Of a DNA stretch of 64,000 nucleotides, positions 35,849-45,536 are shown one piece after another. The position numbers and the translations under genes are program-made. Below the pieces are notes generated by a model, which was given only the letters and a program-made list of their open reading frames with translations, had not been told where the DNA came from and ran no database searches. How positions within the stretch are numbered: the first letter of the stretch is position 1; each line of letters opens with the position of its first letter. The stretch covers positions 2,424,501 to 2,488,500 of the forward strand of contig NZ_CP107811.1 in the NCBI RefSeq assembly GCF_036346105.1. Reading direction: 5' to 3'. This DNA comes from Streptomyces sp. NBC_00539 (GTDB lineage Bacteria > Actinomycetota > Actinomycetes > Streptomycetales > Streptomycetaceae).

Positions 35849-36469
35849 CTATTCGGGCGTGGCGTCCAGGGCGTGCGACACCAGGGCCAGCAGGGACTCG
35901 ACCACCGTGGCCCGGCGTCGGGCGTCCATGATCACGACGGGTACGGTCGGTGCGATGCCGAGCGCCTCCCGCACGTCACGCTCCTCGTACTCCCGCGAGC
36001 CCTCGAAGTGGTTGACGGCGACGGCGTACGGCAGTCCGCAGCTCTCGAAGTAGTCCAGGGCCGGGAAGCAGTCGCGCAGCCGGCGCGTGTCGGCCAGCAC
36101 CAGCCCGCCGATCGCCCCCCGCACCAGGTCGTCCCACATGAACCAGAAGCGCTCCTGGCCCGGCGTCCCATACACGTACAGGACGAGGTCGTCGGCGAGC
36201 GTGACGCGGCCGAAGTCCATGGCGACGGTGGTGGTGTTCTTGTCCGGGGTCGCGGACAGGTCGTCGGTGGGCAGGCTCGCCCGGGTCATCACCGCCTCGG
36301 TGCGCAGCGGGGTGATCTCGGAGACGGAGGACACGAAGGTGGTCTTGCCGACACCGAAGCCCCCCGCGACCAGGACCTTGACCGCGACGGGCGCGCGCGA
36401 ACGGTCGCACTGCCACGGCTGGACGGGCTCGTCCACGGCCGGGGCCCGGTCAGAGACGGCGGAGGCCAT
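35849..36469 (-). CDS. cvnD: Conservon GTPase-like ATP/GTP-binding protein CvnD
   Basis: This roughly 206-aa small GTPase-like protein has P-loop GGFGVGKT (36-43), YGTPGQERF in the switch region and a VNHF-type base-recognition segment. It is the fourth member of the CvnABCD module thought to act like a eukaryotic G-protein system at the membrane. ATG 36469 lies inside the end of cvnC, overlapping it by 20 bp. Confidence 0.9.
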   Translation of the reverse strand: MASAVSDRAPAVDEPVQPWQCDRSRAPVAVKVLVAGGFGVGKTTFVSSVSEITPLRTEAVMTRASLPTDDLSATPDKNTTTVAMDFGRVTLADDLVLYVYGTPGQERFWFMWDDLVRGAIGGLVLADTRRLRDCFPALDYFESCGLPYAVAVNHFEGSREYEERDVREALGIAPTVPVVIMDARRRATVVESLLALVSHALDATPE

Positions 36470-36833
36470 CGAGCACCCTTTCCAGCAGCGCGCGGTCGGG
36501 ACGGCCGGTGCCGTGGCCCGTGCCGTAGACGCGGACGCGCCCCTGGTCGGCGAGGTCGCTGACCAGGACGCGGACCACACCGAGCGGCAGTTTCAGCAGC
36601 GCGGCGATCTCGGCGATCGTGCGCATGCGGCGGCACACCTCGACTATGGCCGGCATCTCCGGCATCCGGTCCGCCGTCTCGGCCGGACCGGTGTCGAGGG
36701 TGGCGACGAAGGTCTCCACCAGCAGGATCTGCGCGAAGCGGGTCCGGCCGCCCGTGAGGGAGTACGGGCGGACCCGGGCGGGGCGGCGGTCGGCGCCGCG
36801 TATGGGCAGCCGGTCGGTGGCCGGACTCCTCAC
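36450..36833 (-). CDS. cvnC: Conservon DUF742 protein CvnC
   Basis: This 127-aa DUF742 protein has the RVRPYSLTGGRT signature near residue 20 and a winged-helix-like C-terminal half (IAALLKLPLGVVRVLVSDLADQG). It is a GTG start overlapping cvnB by 4 nt. It is presumed to bridge CvnB and CvnD in the conservon complex; its activity is not known. Confidence 0.9.
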   Translation of the reverse strand: MRSPATDRLPIRGADRRPARVRPYSLTGGRTRFAQILLVETFVATLDTGPAETADRMPEMPAIVEVCRRMRTIAEIAALLKLPLGVVRVLVSDLADQGRVRVYGTGHGTGRPDRALLERVLDGLRRL

Positions 36834-37303
36834 GGGGTGTTCTCCATCGACTGGCGCAGCTCACTGCGGACTTCGGGGGTCAGGACGTGCCCGGCCCGCC
36901 CCACGAACAGGGCCATGTGGTAGGCGACGACGCTCATGTCGCAGTCGGGGGTGGCGTGCACGCCCAGCAGCGAGCCGTCGCTGATGACCATGACGAAGAC
37001 GGAGCCGTGCTCCATGGCCACCATGGTCTGCTTCACGGAGCCGAACTCCATGAGGTCGGCGGCGCCGCTGGTGAGGCTGCCGAGCCCGGAGACGATGGTG
37101 GCGAGGTCGGCGGAGGCTCCCCGCGGGCCCTTGGGCCGGTCGACGGCCGTGGGGGGCGCGGGCTCGGAGGAGAGCAGCAGGAGCCCGTCCGAGGAGACGA
37201 CGGCGACGGAGTTGACTCCGGGTACCTCCTCGACCAGGTCGGTCAGCAGCCATTGCAGGTTGCGGGCCTGGGTGCTCAGTCCGTACGTACTGGGCGCGGT
37301 CAT
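36830..37303 (-). CDS. cvnB: Conservon roadblock/LC7 protein CvnB
   Basis: This 157-aa roadblock/LC7-fold protein belongs to a family that acts as modulators of small GTPases. It has VNSVAVVSSDGLLLL and a CDMSVVAYHMALF C-terminal stretch. The start is ATG with AGGAGG, overlapping cvnA by 4 nt. Confidence 0.92.
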   Translation of the reverse strand: MTAPSTYGLSTQARNLQWLLTDLVEEVPGVNSVAVVSSDGLLLLSSEPAPPTAVDRPKGPRGASADLATIVSGLGSLTSGAADLMEFGSVKQTMVAMEHGSVFVMVISDGSLLGVHATPDCDMSVVAYHMALFVGRAGHVLTPEVRSELRQSMENTP

Positions 37304-40263
37304 GTGCGTGCCTCCTGTGCGGTGTCCCCCCGGTCGGTCTGCCCTTGCTGCCGGCCCTGGTCGGGGGCCTGGTCCTGGGCCAGTTCGGCTGCGGCGACGC
37401 GCCGCCCGTCCTGGGAGCCCTGGTAGAAGCCGCCGAGCCGGCGGCGCAGCTCTTCGGCGTCCACCCGGCGCGGTTCGGGCCGTACGTCGACGGGCCGCCC
37501 GGCCGTCGCGGCCCTGGCCGCGGGGCGCGGGGTCCGCTTCGGCAGGCCCTTGTCGGTGACGGCCTCCTCGGGGTGCCCGTGGCTGCCCTGGCGCGGGAGC
37601 CAGCTCTCCTCGGCGGCCGCCCGGCCGTGGGGGTCGGGCTCCGCCGGGGCGGCGTCGGGCCGCGCGGGCGGGGGCGGTGTCTCCTGCTGTACGACGGCCC
37701 CGGGTGCGGTCCCCGGCAGCGGCTCGGCGCCCTCCGGCTCGGGGTCGGGCACCGCGAAGGCCGCCGGGTCCGGCTCGGGCACGACCCTCGCGAGGAGCTC
37801 CTCCCCCGGGTCCACCCCGCCCGGCTCCCCGCCGGCGGGGGCGCCCACCGTGAACACCTGCGCCTCGGGGGGCAACTGCCCTGCGGAATCCCCGAAGGCC
37901 CCGTCCTGGGCGGACGGCTCCTCGGCGGGGGCCGCCGCCTGCCCGTCCGGTCCCTCGCCCGGGGCGCGGCGGTCCGCTGCGGCGGACTCGGCGTCCCCGG
38001 CCGGGCTTTCGCCCACTGCGGCGGGGTCGGCGTCGTCGGCCGGGCCCCCGCCCGCTGCGGCGGAGGCGCCGTCCTCGACTCCCTGAACCACCGGAGGGAT
38101 CCGCGGGGGCAGCGTGTTCTCGTTGGCCTCCGCGACCACCCCGGGCAGCCGGAACTCCGGCAGCCCCGGCGTGGCCAGCGTGTGCACGGGCGAGGTCGGC
38201 GGCGCGAGGGGCAGCAGCGCGGCCGGGACCACCACCAGCGCCTCCGTCCCGCCGTACCGGCCGGCCCGGAGCTCCGCGGTCACCCCGTGGCGTGCCGCGA
38301 GGCGGCCGGCCACGTACAGGCCGAGGCCCAGCCCGTGTTCCGCCTCCGGCTCCTCGTCGTAGGCGTCCGGTGTCGCCAGCCGGGCGTTCAGCGTCTCCAG
38401 CCGGTCGGCGGTGACCCCGATGCCCTCGTCCACCACGGACAGCACCACTTCACCGGAGTCCAGCAGCCGTCCGGACACCTTCACCTTGGCGTCCGGCGGC
38501 GAGAACGTCGTCGCGTTCTCCAGGAGTTCCGCGAGCACGTGCGAGATGTCGTCGGCCGCGTGCCCGGCGACCTGCGTGTACGACGGCATCGCCGCCAGGT
38601 CGACCCGCTCGTAGCGTTCGATCTCGCTGACCGCGGCCCGCATGACGTCGACCAGCGGCACCGGCAGCGCCTGCCCGTGGCCGTGTTCCTGTCCGGCCAG
38701 CACCAGCAGGTTCTCGTTGTGGCGGCGCATCACGGTCGCCAGGTGGTCCAGCTTGAACAGGGTCGAGAGCCGTTCCGGGTCCTGTTCCTTGGACTCCAGT
38801 TCCTCGATCACGGCCAGCTGCCGCTCGACCAGGCCCAGGGTCCGCAGCGAGAGCGAGACGGAGGTCGTCGACATGACGCGCCGGTGCTCCTCCAGCCCTG
38901 CCCGCAGCTCCACCAGTTCCGCTTCCAGCCGGGCGCGGACGTCCGCCAGCTCGGTTTCCAGCGCGCCCCGGCCCGAGGACAGCGCCTCGTTGCGGCCGAT
39001 GAGCCGGCGCCGGTCGGCGTCGAGCCCGGCGATCTTGGTGTGCAGGGCGACGGTCTGGTCCCGTACCGCGTTGAGGTGGCGTACGACCTCGGCGAACTCG
39101 TCGTTGCGGCCGGTGAACCGGACCGGCTCCACCGAGCCCTCGGGCGTCGCCAGCCGCGCCGCGCCGCGGCGCAGTACCGACAGCGGCCGGGTCAGCGAGC
39201 GGGCGACGGCCGTCGAGACGCCCACGACGAACAGGAACAGCACGCCGAGGAAGGCGACCAGCAGCTCCAGCCGCTGGACGTCGTCGTCGCGCAGCGTGGC
39301 GAGGGAGGTGGAGCGCCGGCCGGCCAGCGTGGACTCCACCGAACGCATCCGGTCGATGCGGGCGGTGAGGGCCGAACCGACGGAACCGGCGTCGGCCCTG
39401 CGGTCGGCGGTGGACAGCGTCGGCCGCTCGGTGAGGCGCTTGAGGTAGTCGTCGGCCGCCTTGACCTCGGGGCCGGTGACGGTGACGGTCAGCGTCTGCC
39501 GTACGTCGGGCCGGGCCGCCCGCGCGAAGTCGTCGAGTGCGGCCTGTTCCCGGACCCGGGAGCGCTGGGCGGCGGCGGTGAGTTCGTCCGCGGCCAAGGT
39601 GCCGGTGGGCTGGTCGCCGCGGGGGGCGGGAACGGCCAGGGCGGCGAGCAGCAGCCCCCGGGTCGCCGAGGCCTGTTCGACGGCCTGGCCGAGGGGGGCG
39701 AGCGGGCGGGTGGTGGCCAGGGCGGCCTCCGCGCGCGGCGGGGTCAGTTCGGCGAGCCGGTCGCCCGGTGCGAGGAGATCCGCGATGACGGCGCTGTAGG
39801 CCTGGTGCGCGGCGAGGGCGCTGCCCTTGCCGTCCACGGCCTCGGTGCGCACGGCGGGGATCCGGCCGAGTACGCCGGCGAGTTGCTCGTCCGCGTCGGG
39901 CCGGACCTCGGACAGCTGCCGGTCGGTGCCGGCGACGCGCTCCTGCACGGCGGCCTTGGCGCCCGCGGGGCGGCCCTTGGCGGCGTACTCGACCACGGCG
40001 TCGCGCTCGTCTCCGAGGAGGTGCGCCAGGGTGAGGCTCGCCTGCGCCTGCTCGGCGAGGGTCACCAGCCGCTGGGAGTCGTTCAGTTCTCTGGTTGCGG
40101 AGACGACGGCGGGAGCGCCTGCCGCGAGGACGGTGAGGCCCGCGACGGCCACGCCGACCACCAGCCTGCTGCGCACGCGGACGCGACGTCCTGCGGGGGC
40201 GGGTCCGTCTGCGCTGGCGGTGCCGTTCTTCCGAGACCGCTTCTTCTGCACCGGTGCTCGCAA
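37300..40263 (-). CDS. cvnA: Conservon sensor kinase-like protein CvnA
   Basis: This 987-aa membrane protein has two helices (about 32-55 and 330-350) bracketing an extracellular nitrate/nitrite-sensing (NIT)-like domain. HAMP, coiled-coil and HATPase domains follow (LLENATTFSPPD; VDEGIGV; GLGLGLYVAGRLA). The usual H-box is replaced by the LDHLATVMRRHNENLL pattern of CvnA proteins. A Pro/Glu/Ala-rich tail (about 680-987) follows. The listed start is TTG 40263; GTG 40251 is possible. It leads the cvnABCD operon. Confidence 0.88.
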   Translation of the reverse strand: MRAPVQKKRSRKNGTASADGPAPAGRRVRVRSRLVVGVAVAGLTVLAAGAPAVVSATRELNDSQRLVTLAEQAQASLTLAHLLGDERDAVVEYAAKGRPAGAKAAVQERVAGTDRQLSEVRPDADEQLAGVLGRIPAVRTEAVDGKGSALAAHQAYSAVIADLLAPGDRLAELTPPRAEAALATTRPLAPLGQAVEQASATRGLLLAALAVPAPRGDQPTGTLAADELTAAAQRSRVREQAALDDFARAARPDVRQTLTVTVTGPEVKAADDYLKRLTERPTLSTADRRADAGSVGSALTARIDRMRSVESTLAGRRSTSLATLRDDDVQRLELLVAFLGVLFLFVVGVSTAVARSLTRPLSVLRRGAARLATPEGSVEPVRFTGRNDEFAEVVRHLNAVRDQTVALHTKIAGLDADRRRLIGRNEALSSGRGALETELADVRARLEAELVELRAGLEEHRRVMSTTSVSLSLRTLGLVERQLAVIEELESKEQDPERLSTLFKLDHLATVMRRHNENLLVLAGQEHGHGQALPVPLVDVMRAAVSEIERYERVDLAAMPSYTQVAGHAADDISHVLAELLENATTFSPPDAKVKVSGRLLDSGEVVLSVVDEGIGVTADRLETLNARLATPDAYDEEPEAEHGLGLGLYVAGRLAARHGVTAELRAGRYGGTEALVVVPAALLPLAPPTSPVHTLATPGLPEFRLPGVVAEANENTLPPRIPPVVQGVEDGASAAAGGGPADDADPAAVGESPAGDAESAAADRRAPGEGPDGQAAAPAEEPSAQDGAFGDSAGQLPPEAQVFTVGAPAGGEPGGVDPGEELLARVVPEPDPAAFAVPDPEPEGAEPLPGTAPGAVVQQETPPPPARPDAAPAEPDPHGRAAAEESWLPRQGSHGHPEEAVTDKGLPKRTPRPAARAATAGRPVDVRPEPRRVDAEELRRRLGGFYQGSQDGRRVAAAELAQDQAPDQGRQQGQTDRGDTAQEART

Positions 40264-40629
40264 TCCTGTACGTGTGCTCGTGCTCGTCTACTCGTGTGGC
40301 CGAGGTAACGGCCGGTCAACAAGTAAACGCCCCCTGCCCCCTCGTACCGCCTCAGACCTTCGCAGTGCGATGGGAACAGAGCCGCACATCGCCCACCCCG
40401 CCACTCGAAGGAGTGAACATCACAGAGGAGTGGCCGACCAACTCGGGCCGCGTGTGCCAGGTGCCGTCCGTGGACGGGTGGTTGAAAGAACGAGGCGCGC
40501 TTTGGCAAGATGCCCCGCCCTCCTGCCCCGCGGGCTCCGCGCCGGGCCGTCCCACCCCTCCCGATTTGGTACGGACCTGGCCTGGCGGGGGCCCCTTCCA
40601 CTACCGGGCCGCCGGGGCAGAATGTCCGT
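40264..40629. other. Divergent region between cvnA and the PP2C-like gene
   Basis: This 366-bp gap should hold promoters for both divergent genes. I see no convincing -35/-10 pair, RNA gene or ORF with coding character. Confidence 0.5.
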
Positions 40630-41403
40630 ATGCGCATCGACTTGGCCTCGGTGGCCGGCAGCCCGGAACGCCCCAACGAGGACTGGGTCTCAGCTGCGAT
40701 ACCCGCGTTGGGCGGCGGAGTTGTGGTGCTCCTCGACGGAGTCACGCCGCCGCGCGGCGACGACGGCTGTGTGCACGGGGTGCCGTGGTTCACGGCCCGG
40801 CTCGGCGGCTGTCTGGCCGAACTGTCGGGCTCGCGGCGGGACATGCCGCTGGACCGGATCCTGGCGGAGGCCATCAGGGAAACCGGCGCGGCGCACGGCG
40901 GCGGCTGTGACCTTTCTCACGTGCGCACCCCTCAGGCGACGGTGGTGATGGCGCGCTGGGACGAGACGCAGGTGGAGCATCTGGTGCTGTCGGACTCCGT
41001 ACTGCTGTTGCAGGCGCCCGGCGGCGGGGTCACGGCGGTGGTGGACGACCGGCTGGACCGGATACCGCGTGCCGCGCTGCGCTCGGTGGCCACGGCGGAC
41101 GCGCTGCGCAACGCGGAGGGCGGCTTCTTCACGGCGGCCGCGGATCCGGCGGTGGCCGCCCGGGCGGTGACGGGACGTACGCCGCGCGGGGAGGTGCGGG
41201 CTGTGGCCGCGCTCACGGACGGGGCCAGCCGGTGGACGGACACGTTCCGGGAGGGCGACTGGGCCGACTGCATGGCGGTGCTGCGCAAGGAGGGCGCCGA
41301 GGGCCTGATCGGCCGGGTCCGTGCGGCGGAGTCCGACCCGGCCCGCCCGCCGGCCCGCCACAAGCGCCATGACGACGCGTCGGCGGTCTACGCGGAGCTG
41401 TGA
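40630..41403 (+). CDS. PP2C-like protein phosphatase domain protein
   Basis: This roughly 257-aa cytoplasmic protein carries features of a short PP2C/SpoIIE-type phosphatase: RPNEDW near residue 16, LLDGVTPP, LSDSVLLL and AALTDGASR. Metal-binding aspartates may be intact at DGVTPPRGDD, but the domain is diverged. ATG 40630 starts the family-like MRIDLASVAGSPERPNED. Its partner kinase is unknown. Confidence 0.65.
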   Translation: MRIDLASVAGSPERPNEDWVSAAIPALGGGVVVLLDGVTPPRGDDGCVHGVPWFTARLGGCLAELSGSRRDMPLDRILAEAIRETGAAHGGGCDLSHVRTPQATVVMARWDETQVEHLVLSDSVLLLQAPGGGVTAVVDDRLDRIPRAALRSVATADALRNAEGGFFTAAADPAVAARAVTGRTPRGEVRAVAALTDGASRWTDTFREGDWADCMAVLRKEGAEGLIGRVRAAESDPARPPARHKRHDDASAVYAEL

Positions 41404-41430
41404 CCCGTGCGCCCATGCGGCGTACGGGGC

Positions 41431-41871
41431 CTATTCGGCGCCCTGGTTGAGCTGGTGGAGCAGCCGGGCCAGCTCGGCGACCTCGCCGCGGTCCCAGTCG
41501 GCCAGCTTGCGCATGTACTGCTCGCGCCGGGCGCCCCGCACCCGCAGGAACCGGGCCCGGCCCTCGTCGGTGAGCCCGACGAGGAAGGCCCGGCCGTCGG
41601 CGGGGTCCGGCTCGCGGGCCACCAGGCCGAGTACCTCCAGGGCGCGCAGCTGGCGGCTCATGGTGGCCTTGCCGACGCCGAAGTAGGCGGCGAGCTCGGT
41701 GGCCCGCTGCCGGCCCGCGGCCTCCAGCCGGACGAGGAGTCCGTACGCGGCCGGCTCCAGCTCGGGGTGGAGGGCACGGGCCATCTCGCCGGAGGAGGCG
41801 CGGGCACGCCGGAGGAAGACGGACAGCTCCCGCTCCAGGGCAAGGAACTCCTGGTCTTCTCTCCCGTGCAC
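41431..41871 (-). CDS. MarR family transcriptional regulator
   Basis: This 146-aa winged-helix regulator has the recognition region TELAAYFGVGKATMSRQLRALEVLGLV (about 58-84) and the DGRAFLVGLT wing. The start is GTG with a GGAG site. It is alone between convergent PP2C-like and upstream lon genes; no target site is obvious. Confidence 0.88.
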   Translation of the reverse strand: MHGREDQEFLALERELSVFLRRARASSGEMARALHPELEPAAYGLLVRLEAAGRQRATELAAYFGVGKATMSRQLRALEVLGLVAREPDPADGRAFLVGLTDEGRARFLRVRGARREQYMRKLADWDRGEVAELARLLHQLNQGAE

Positions 41872-42108
41872 GTCCGGCTCCCGTCGATGGTGTGGTCACG
41901 CTGCGTCGGCCCAGTATTTCGCAGCGCACCCCCCGTACGGCACGACGCCCCCGGCAACCGGCGGATCGGGCCCCGCCGGCGATCGGGACGGTGGCGGATC
42001 CCGCCCGTGGGGGCACCTGCCGGCAGCGGGGAGGAGCGGGGCGCGGGGCGGGCCCCGCAGCACCCGGCGCAGCCGGGGCCGCCCCGCGCGACCGCCGCAA
42101 CGGCCGGG

Positions 42109-42138
42109 CCGTCACCCCGGTCCCCGCCGGGGTGACGG
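42109..42138 (-). terminator. Stem-loop after lon
   Basis: A perfect 12-bp stem (42109-42120 with 42127-42138) with a 6-nt loop sits six bases after the lon stop. There is no T-run on the minus strand, as is common for streptomycete terminators. Confidence 0.6.
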
Positions 42139-42144
42139 GCCGGG

Positions 42145-44541
42145 TCAGGCCGCGGTGACCACCGCCACCTCCGCCTCGGCCAGCGCCAGCTCCAGGACCT
42201 GCCGCACGTCCGTGACGGGGTGCACCTCCAGCCCCTCCAGAACCTCCGCCGGCACGTCATCCAGATCCGCTTCGTTCCGCTTCGGGATGATCACCGTCGT
42301 CAGCCCCGCCCGGTGCGCGGCCAGCAGCTTCTGCTTGACCCCGCCGATCGGCAGCACGCGCCCGGTCAGCGAGACCTCCCCGGTCATCGCCACGTCCGTC
42401 CGCACCTGCCGCCCCGACAGCAGCGACGCCAGCGCGGTCGTCATCGTGATGCCCGCGCTGGGACCGTCCTTCGGTACCGCTCCCGCCGGGAAGTGGATGT
42501 GCACGCCCCGGTCCTTGAGGTCGGCCACCGGAAGCTCCAGCTCGGCGCCGTGCGAGCGCAGGAAGCTGAGGGCGATCTGCGCCGACTCCTTCATCACGTC
42601 ACCCAGCTGCCCGGTCAGGGTCAGCCCGGCCGCCCCGGTCTCCGGATCGGCCAGGGACGCCTCCACGAACAGCACGTCGCCGCCCGCTCCCGTCACGGCG
42701 AGGCCGGTGGCCACGCCCGGTACGGCGGTGCGCCGCTCGGCCGGGTCCTGCGCGGACTCCGGGACGTGGTGCGGCCGCCCGATGAGCGCCCGCAGGTCGT
42801 CCGCGCCGATGGTGAACGGCAGGTCCCGCTCCCCCAGCTCGTGCTGCGAGGCGACCTTGCGCAGCAGACGTGCCAGCGACCGCTCCAGCGTGCGGACGCC
42901 CGCCTCCCGGGTGTACTCCCCGGCCAGCTTGCGCAGCGCGTCCTCCTCCAGGACCACCTCGTCGGCGGCGAGCCCGGCCCGCTCCAGCTGGCGCGGCAGC
43001 AGGTGGTCCCGGGCGATGACGATCTTCTCGTCCTCGGTGTAGCCGTCGAGCCTGACGAGTTCCATGCGGTCGGCGAGCGCCTCGGGGATGGATTCGAGCA
43101 CGTTCGCGGTGGCCAGGAACACCACGTCGCTCAGGTCCAGCTCCACCTCCAGGTAGTGGTCGCGGAACGTGTGGTTCTGCGCGGGGTCCAGCACCTCCAG
43201 CAGGGCGGCCGCGGGGTCCCCCCGGAAGTCGGACCCGACCTTGTCGATCTCGTCCAGGAGCACGACCGGGTTCATCGACCCGGCCTCCTTGATGGCCCGC
43301 ACGATGCGGCCGGGCAGCGCGCCGACGTACGTCCTCCGGTGGCCGCGGATCTCGGCCTCGTCCCGTACGCCGCCGAGGGCGACCCGGACGAACTTGCGGC
43401 CCATGGCGTGCGCGACCGATTCGCCGAGGGAGGTCTTTCCCACGCCGGGCGGCCCCACCAGGGCCAGTACGGCGCCGCCGCGGCGTCCGCCGATGACGCC
43501 CATGCCGCGCTCGGAGCGCCGCTTGCGGACGGCGAGGTACTCGGTGATGCGGTCCTTCACGTCGCTGAGCCCGGCGTGTTCGGCGTCGAGCACCGCGCGG
43601 GCGCCGCGGATGTCGTACTCGTCCTCGGTGCGCTCGTTCCAGGGCAGTTCCAGGACGGTGTCCAGCCACGTCCGGATCCAGGAGCCCTCGGGGGACTGGT
43701 CGCTGGCCCGCTCCAGCTTCTCGACCTCCTTGAGCGCGGCCTCCCGTACCTTTTCGGGCAGGTCGGCGGCCTCGACGCGGGCCCGGTAGTCGTCGGACTC
43801 CTCGCCCTCCTTCTCCCCGCCCAGTTCGCGCAGTTCCTTGCGGACGGCCTCCAGCTGGCGGCGGAGCAGGAACTCGCGCTGCTGCTTGTCGACGCCGTCC
43901 TGGACGTCCTTGGCGATGGACTCGGCGACGTCCTGTTCGGCGAGGTGGTCGCTGAGCGCCTTGATGGCGAGCCTCAGCCGGGCCACGGGGTCGGCCGTCT
44001 CCAGCAGCTCGACCTTCTGGGCCACCGTCAGGAACGGCGAGTACCCGGAGTTGTCGGCGAGCGCCGAGACCCCTTCGATCTGCTGGACCCGGTCCACGAC
44101 CTGCCAGGCGCCGCGCTTCTTGAGCCAGCTGGTGGCGAGGGCCTTGTACTCCTTGACGAGCTCGGCGACGGCTCCGGGCAGCGGGTCGGGCACCTGTTCG
44201 TCGACGGTCTCCCCCTCCACCCACAGCGCGGCCCCCGGGCCGGTGGTGCCCGCGCCGATGCGGACGCGGCCGCGGCCGCGGATCAGCGCCCCGGGGTCAC
44301 CGTCGGAGAGCCGTCCCACCTGCTCGACGGTCCCGAGCACACCCGTCGCGGCGTACTTGCCGTCGATGCGCGGTACGAGCAGCACCCGCGGCTTCCCGCT
44401 GCCCGCGGCGGCCTGCGCGGCCTCCACGGCGCCCCGCACCTCGGCGTCGGACAGGTCCAGCGGTACCACCATCCCGGGCAGGACGACCTCGTCATCGAGC
44501 GGCAACACGGGCAGGGTGAGCGTTACGGGCGTCGAAGCCAT
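42145..44541 (-). CDS. lon: ATP-dependent protease Lon
   Basis: This 798-aa AAA+ protease has an N-terminal substrate domain ([19 protein letters not shown]), a P-loop [13 protein letters not shown] and Walker B VLLDEIDK. The C-terminal Ser-Lys protease has [11 protein letters not shown] (catalytic Ser) and [14 protein letters not shown] (catalytic Lys). It degrades misfolded and regulatory proteins. ATG follows GGAGGGAAG. A HAIR-type inverted repeat in the promoter points to HspR control. Confidence 0.96.
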   Translation of the reverse strand: MASTPVTLTLPVLPLDDEVVLPGMVVPLDLSDAEVRGAVEAAQAAAGSGKPRVLLVPRIDGKYAATGVLGTVEQVGRLSDGDPGALIRGRGRVRIGAGTTGPGAALWVEGETVDEQVPDPLPGAVAELVKEYKALATSWLKKRGAWQVVDRVQQIEGVSALADNSGYSPFLTVAQKVELLETADPVARLRLAIKALSDHLAEQDVAESIAKDVQDGVDKQQREFLLRRQLEAVRKELRELGGEKEGEESDDYRARVEAADLPEKVREAALKEVEKLERASDQSPEGSWIRTWLDTVLELPWNERTEDEYDIRGARAVLDAEHAGLSDVKDRITEYLAVRKRRSERGMGVIGGRRGGAVLALVGPPGVGKTSLGESVAHAMGRKFVRVALGGVRDEAEIRGHRRTYVGALPGRIVRAIKEAGSMNPVVLLDEIDKVGSDFRGDPAAALLEVLDPAQNHTFRDHYLEVELDLSDVVFLATANVLESIPEALADRMELVRLDGYTEDEKIVIARDHLLPRQLERAGLAADEVVLEEDALRKLAGEYTREAGVRTLERSLARLLRKVASQHELGERDLPFTIGADDLRALIGRPHHVPESAQDPAERRTAVPGVATGLAVTGAGGDVLFVEASLADPETGAAGLTLTGQLGDVMKESAQIALSFLRSHGAELELPVADLKDRGVHIHFPAGAVPKDGPSAGITMTTALASLLSGRQVRTDVAMTGEVSLTGRVLPIGGVKQKLLAAHRAGLTTVIIPKRNEADLDDVPAEVLEGLEVHPVTDVRQVLELALAEAEVAVVTAA

Positions 44542-44562
44542 GATCTTCCCTCCGGCAGTGAA

Positions 44563-44583
44563 GTTGAGCTATGCCGACTCAAT
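44563..44583. promoter_or_regulatory. HAIR-type (HspR) operator upstream of lon
   Basis: TTGAGC-N7-ACTCAA (44564-44569 and 44577-44582) is close to the HspR inverted-repeat consensus CTTGAGT-N7-ACTCAAG. It lies about 22-40 bp before the lon ATG. HspR control of lon is known in Streptomyces. Confidence 0.7.
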
Positions 44584-44645
44584 GTCCCGGAGCCCGGCAA
44601 TGTTCCCCAACCTCAGTTCGCCGGGGGCGAACACGTGCGCCCGGG

Positions 44646-45470
44646 TCAGTCTGCCGACAGGTGCAGATCGCCCGAGGTGGTCTTCACCGAGAGGCTCGAC
44701 GGGGCGGCCGGGTCGGCGGGGAGGGTGATGTCACGGGTGCCGGAGGAGGTGGTGGCCGCGATCCGGTAGGAGCCCCGGGGCACCCGGAGCGTCAGGTCGC
44801 CCGAGCCGGTGTCGGTGGCGACCGAGGCCGGGGGCGTGGTGAAGGCCAGGCGGGCGTCGCCCGAACCGGAGCGGACCTCGGCCTGCGCGCCGGACAGTTC
44901 CGCGGCCCGGATGTCGCCCGAGGAGGTACGGATCCTCAGCGGGCCCGCGACGCGCCCGGCCCCGACGTCGCCGGAGGAGGTGCGAACCGTCAGCGGGCCC
45001 GCGACGCGATCGGCTGTGACGGTGCCCGAGGAGGTGGTGAGCTCGGCGGCCGCGACGCCGGTGACCGTGAGGCGGCCGCTGTCGGTCCGCAGCTTCACCG
45101 TCGCCGAGGCGGGCACCTCCAGCCGGTAGTCGACGTAGCAGGTGTCGGAGCAGCCCGCGGTGAAGGTGAGCACGCCCGCGGTGACCCGCTGGTCCGGCCG
45201 GGGCGGGGTGTCCCCGCGGTAATGGACCGTGCGGTGGACGGTGACGCCCGTGCCGCTGCCCGGGACGACCTCGACGGAGCCGTGCCGTCCGTCGGTCACC
45301 TCGACGGCCTGGACGGCCTCGCCCACGGTGGCGTCGTCGGTCGCCGTCTTCTGCCCGCCCTCGGTGAGACGGCCGAGGGAACAGCCGGTCAGGAGCAGTG
45401 CCGCCGACACGGCCAGGGCGGGTAACGCGAGGGCGGGCCGGGCGGGGAAGGTGCGGGAGCGATACGTCAT
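44646..45470 (-). CDS. DUF4097-type beta-repeat lipoprotein
   Basis: This 274-aa protein has a signal peptide with lipobox LLTGC (Cys near residue 30), then repeated short beta strands (SGxxxxxxSGDVxA-like: TSSGTVTADRVAGPLTVRTSSGD). These are typical of DUF4097 adhesin-like proteins. It is probably on the outer face of the membrane. The function is unknown. Its ATG lacks a strong Shine-Dalgarno. Confidence 0.82.
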   Translation of the reverse strand: MTYRSRTFPARPALALPALAVSAALLLTGCSLGRLTEGGQKTATDDATVGEAVQAVEVTDGRHGSVEVVPGSGTGVTVHRTVHYRGDTPPRPDQRVTAGVLTFTAGCSDTCYVDYRLEVPASATVKLRTDSGRLTVTGVAAAELTTSSGTVTADRVAGPLTVRTSSGDVGAGRVAGPLRIRTSSGDIRAAELSGAQAEVRSGSGDARLAFTTPPASVATDTGSGDLTLRVPRGSYRIAATTSSGTRDITLPADPAAPSSLSVKTTSGDLHLSAD

Positions 45471-45536
45471 GAGCGGAAGTCTGACGGGGCCCGCCCCCTC
45501 GCCACGAGGGGGCCGCTACCCGGACGGGCCGGGGGG

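Noticed and set aside
37345-40308. 987-aa plus-strand frame opposite cvnA
   Set aside because: It is a shadow of cvnA with no recognisable domain; the equal length is coincidental to an open antisense frame.
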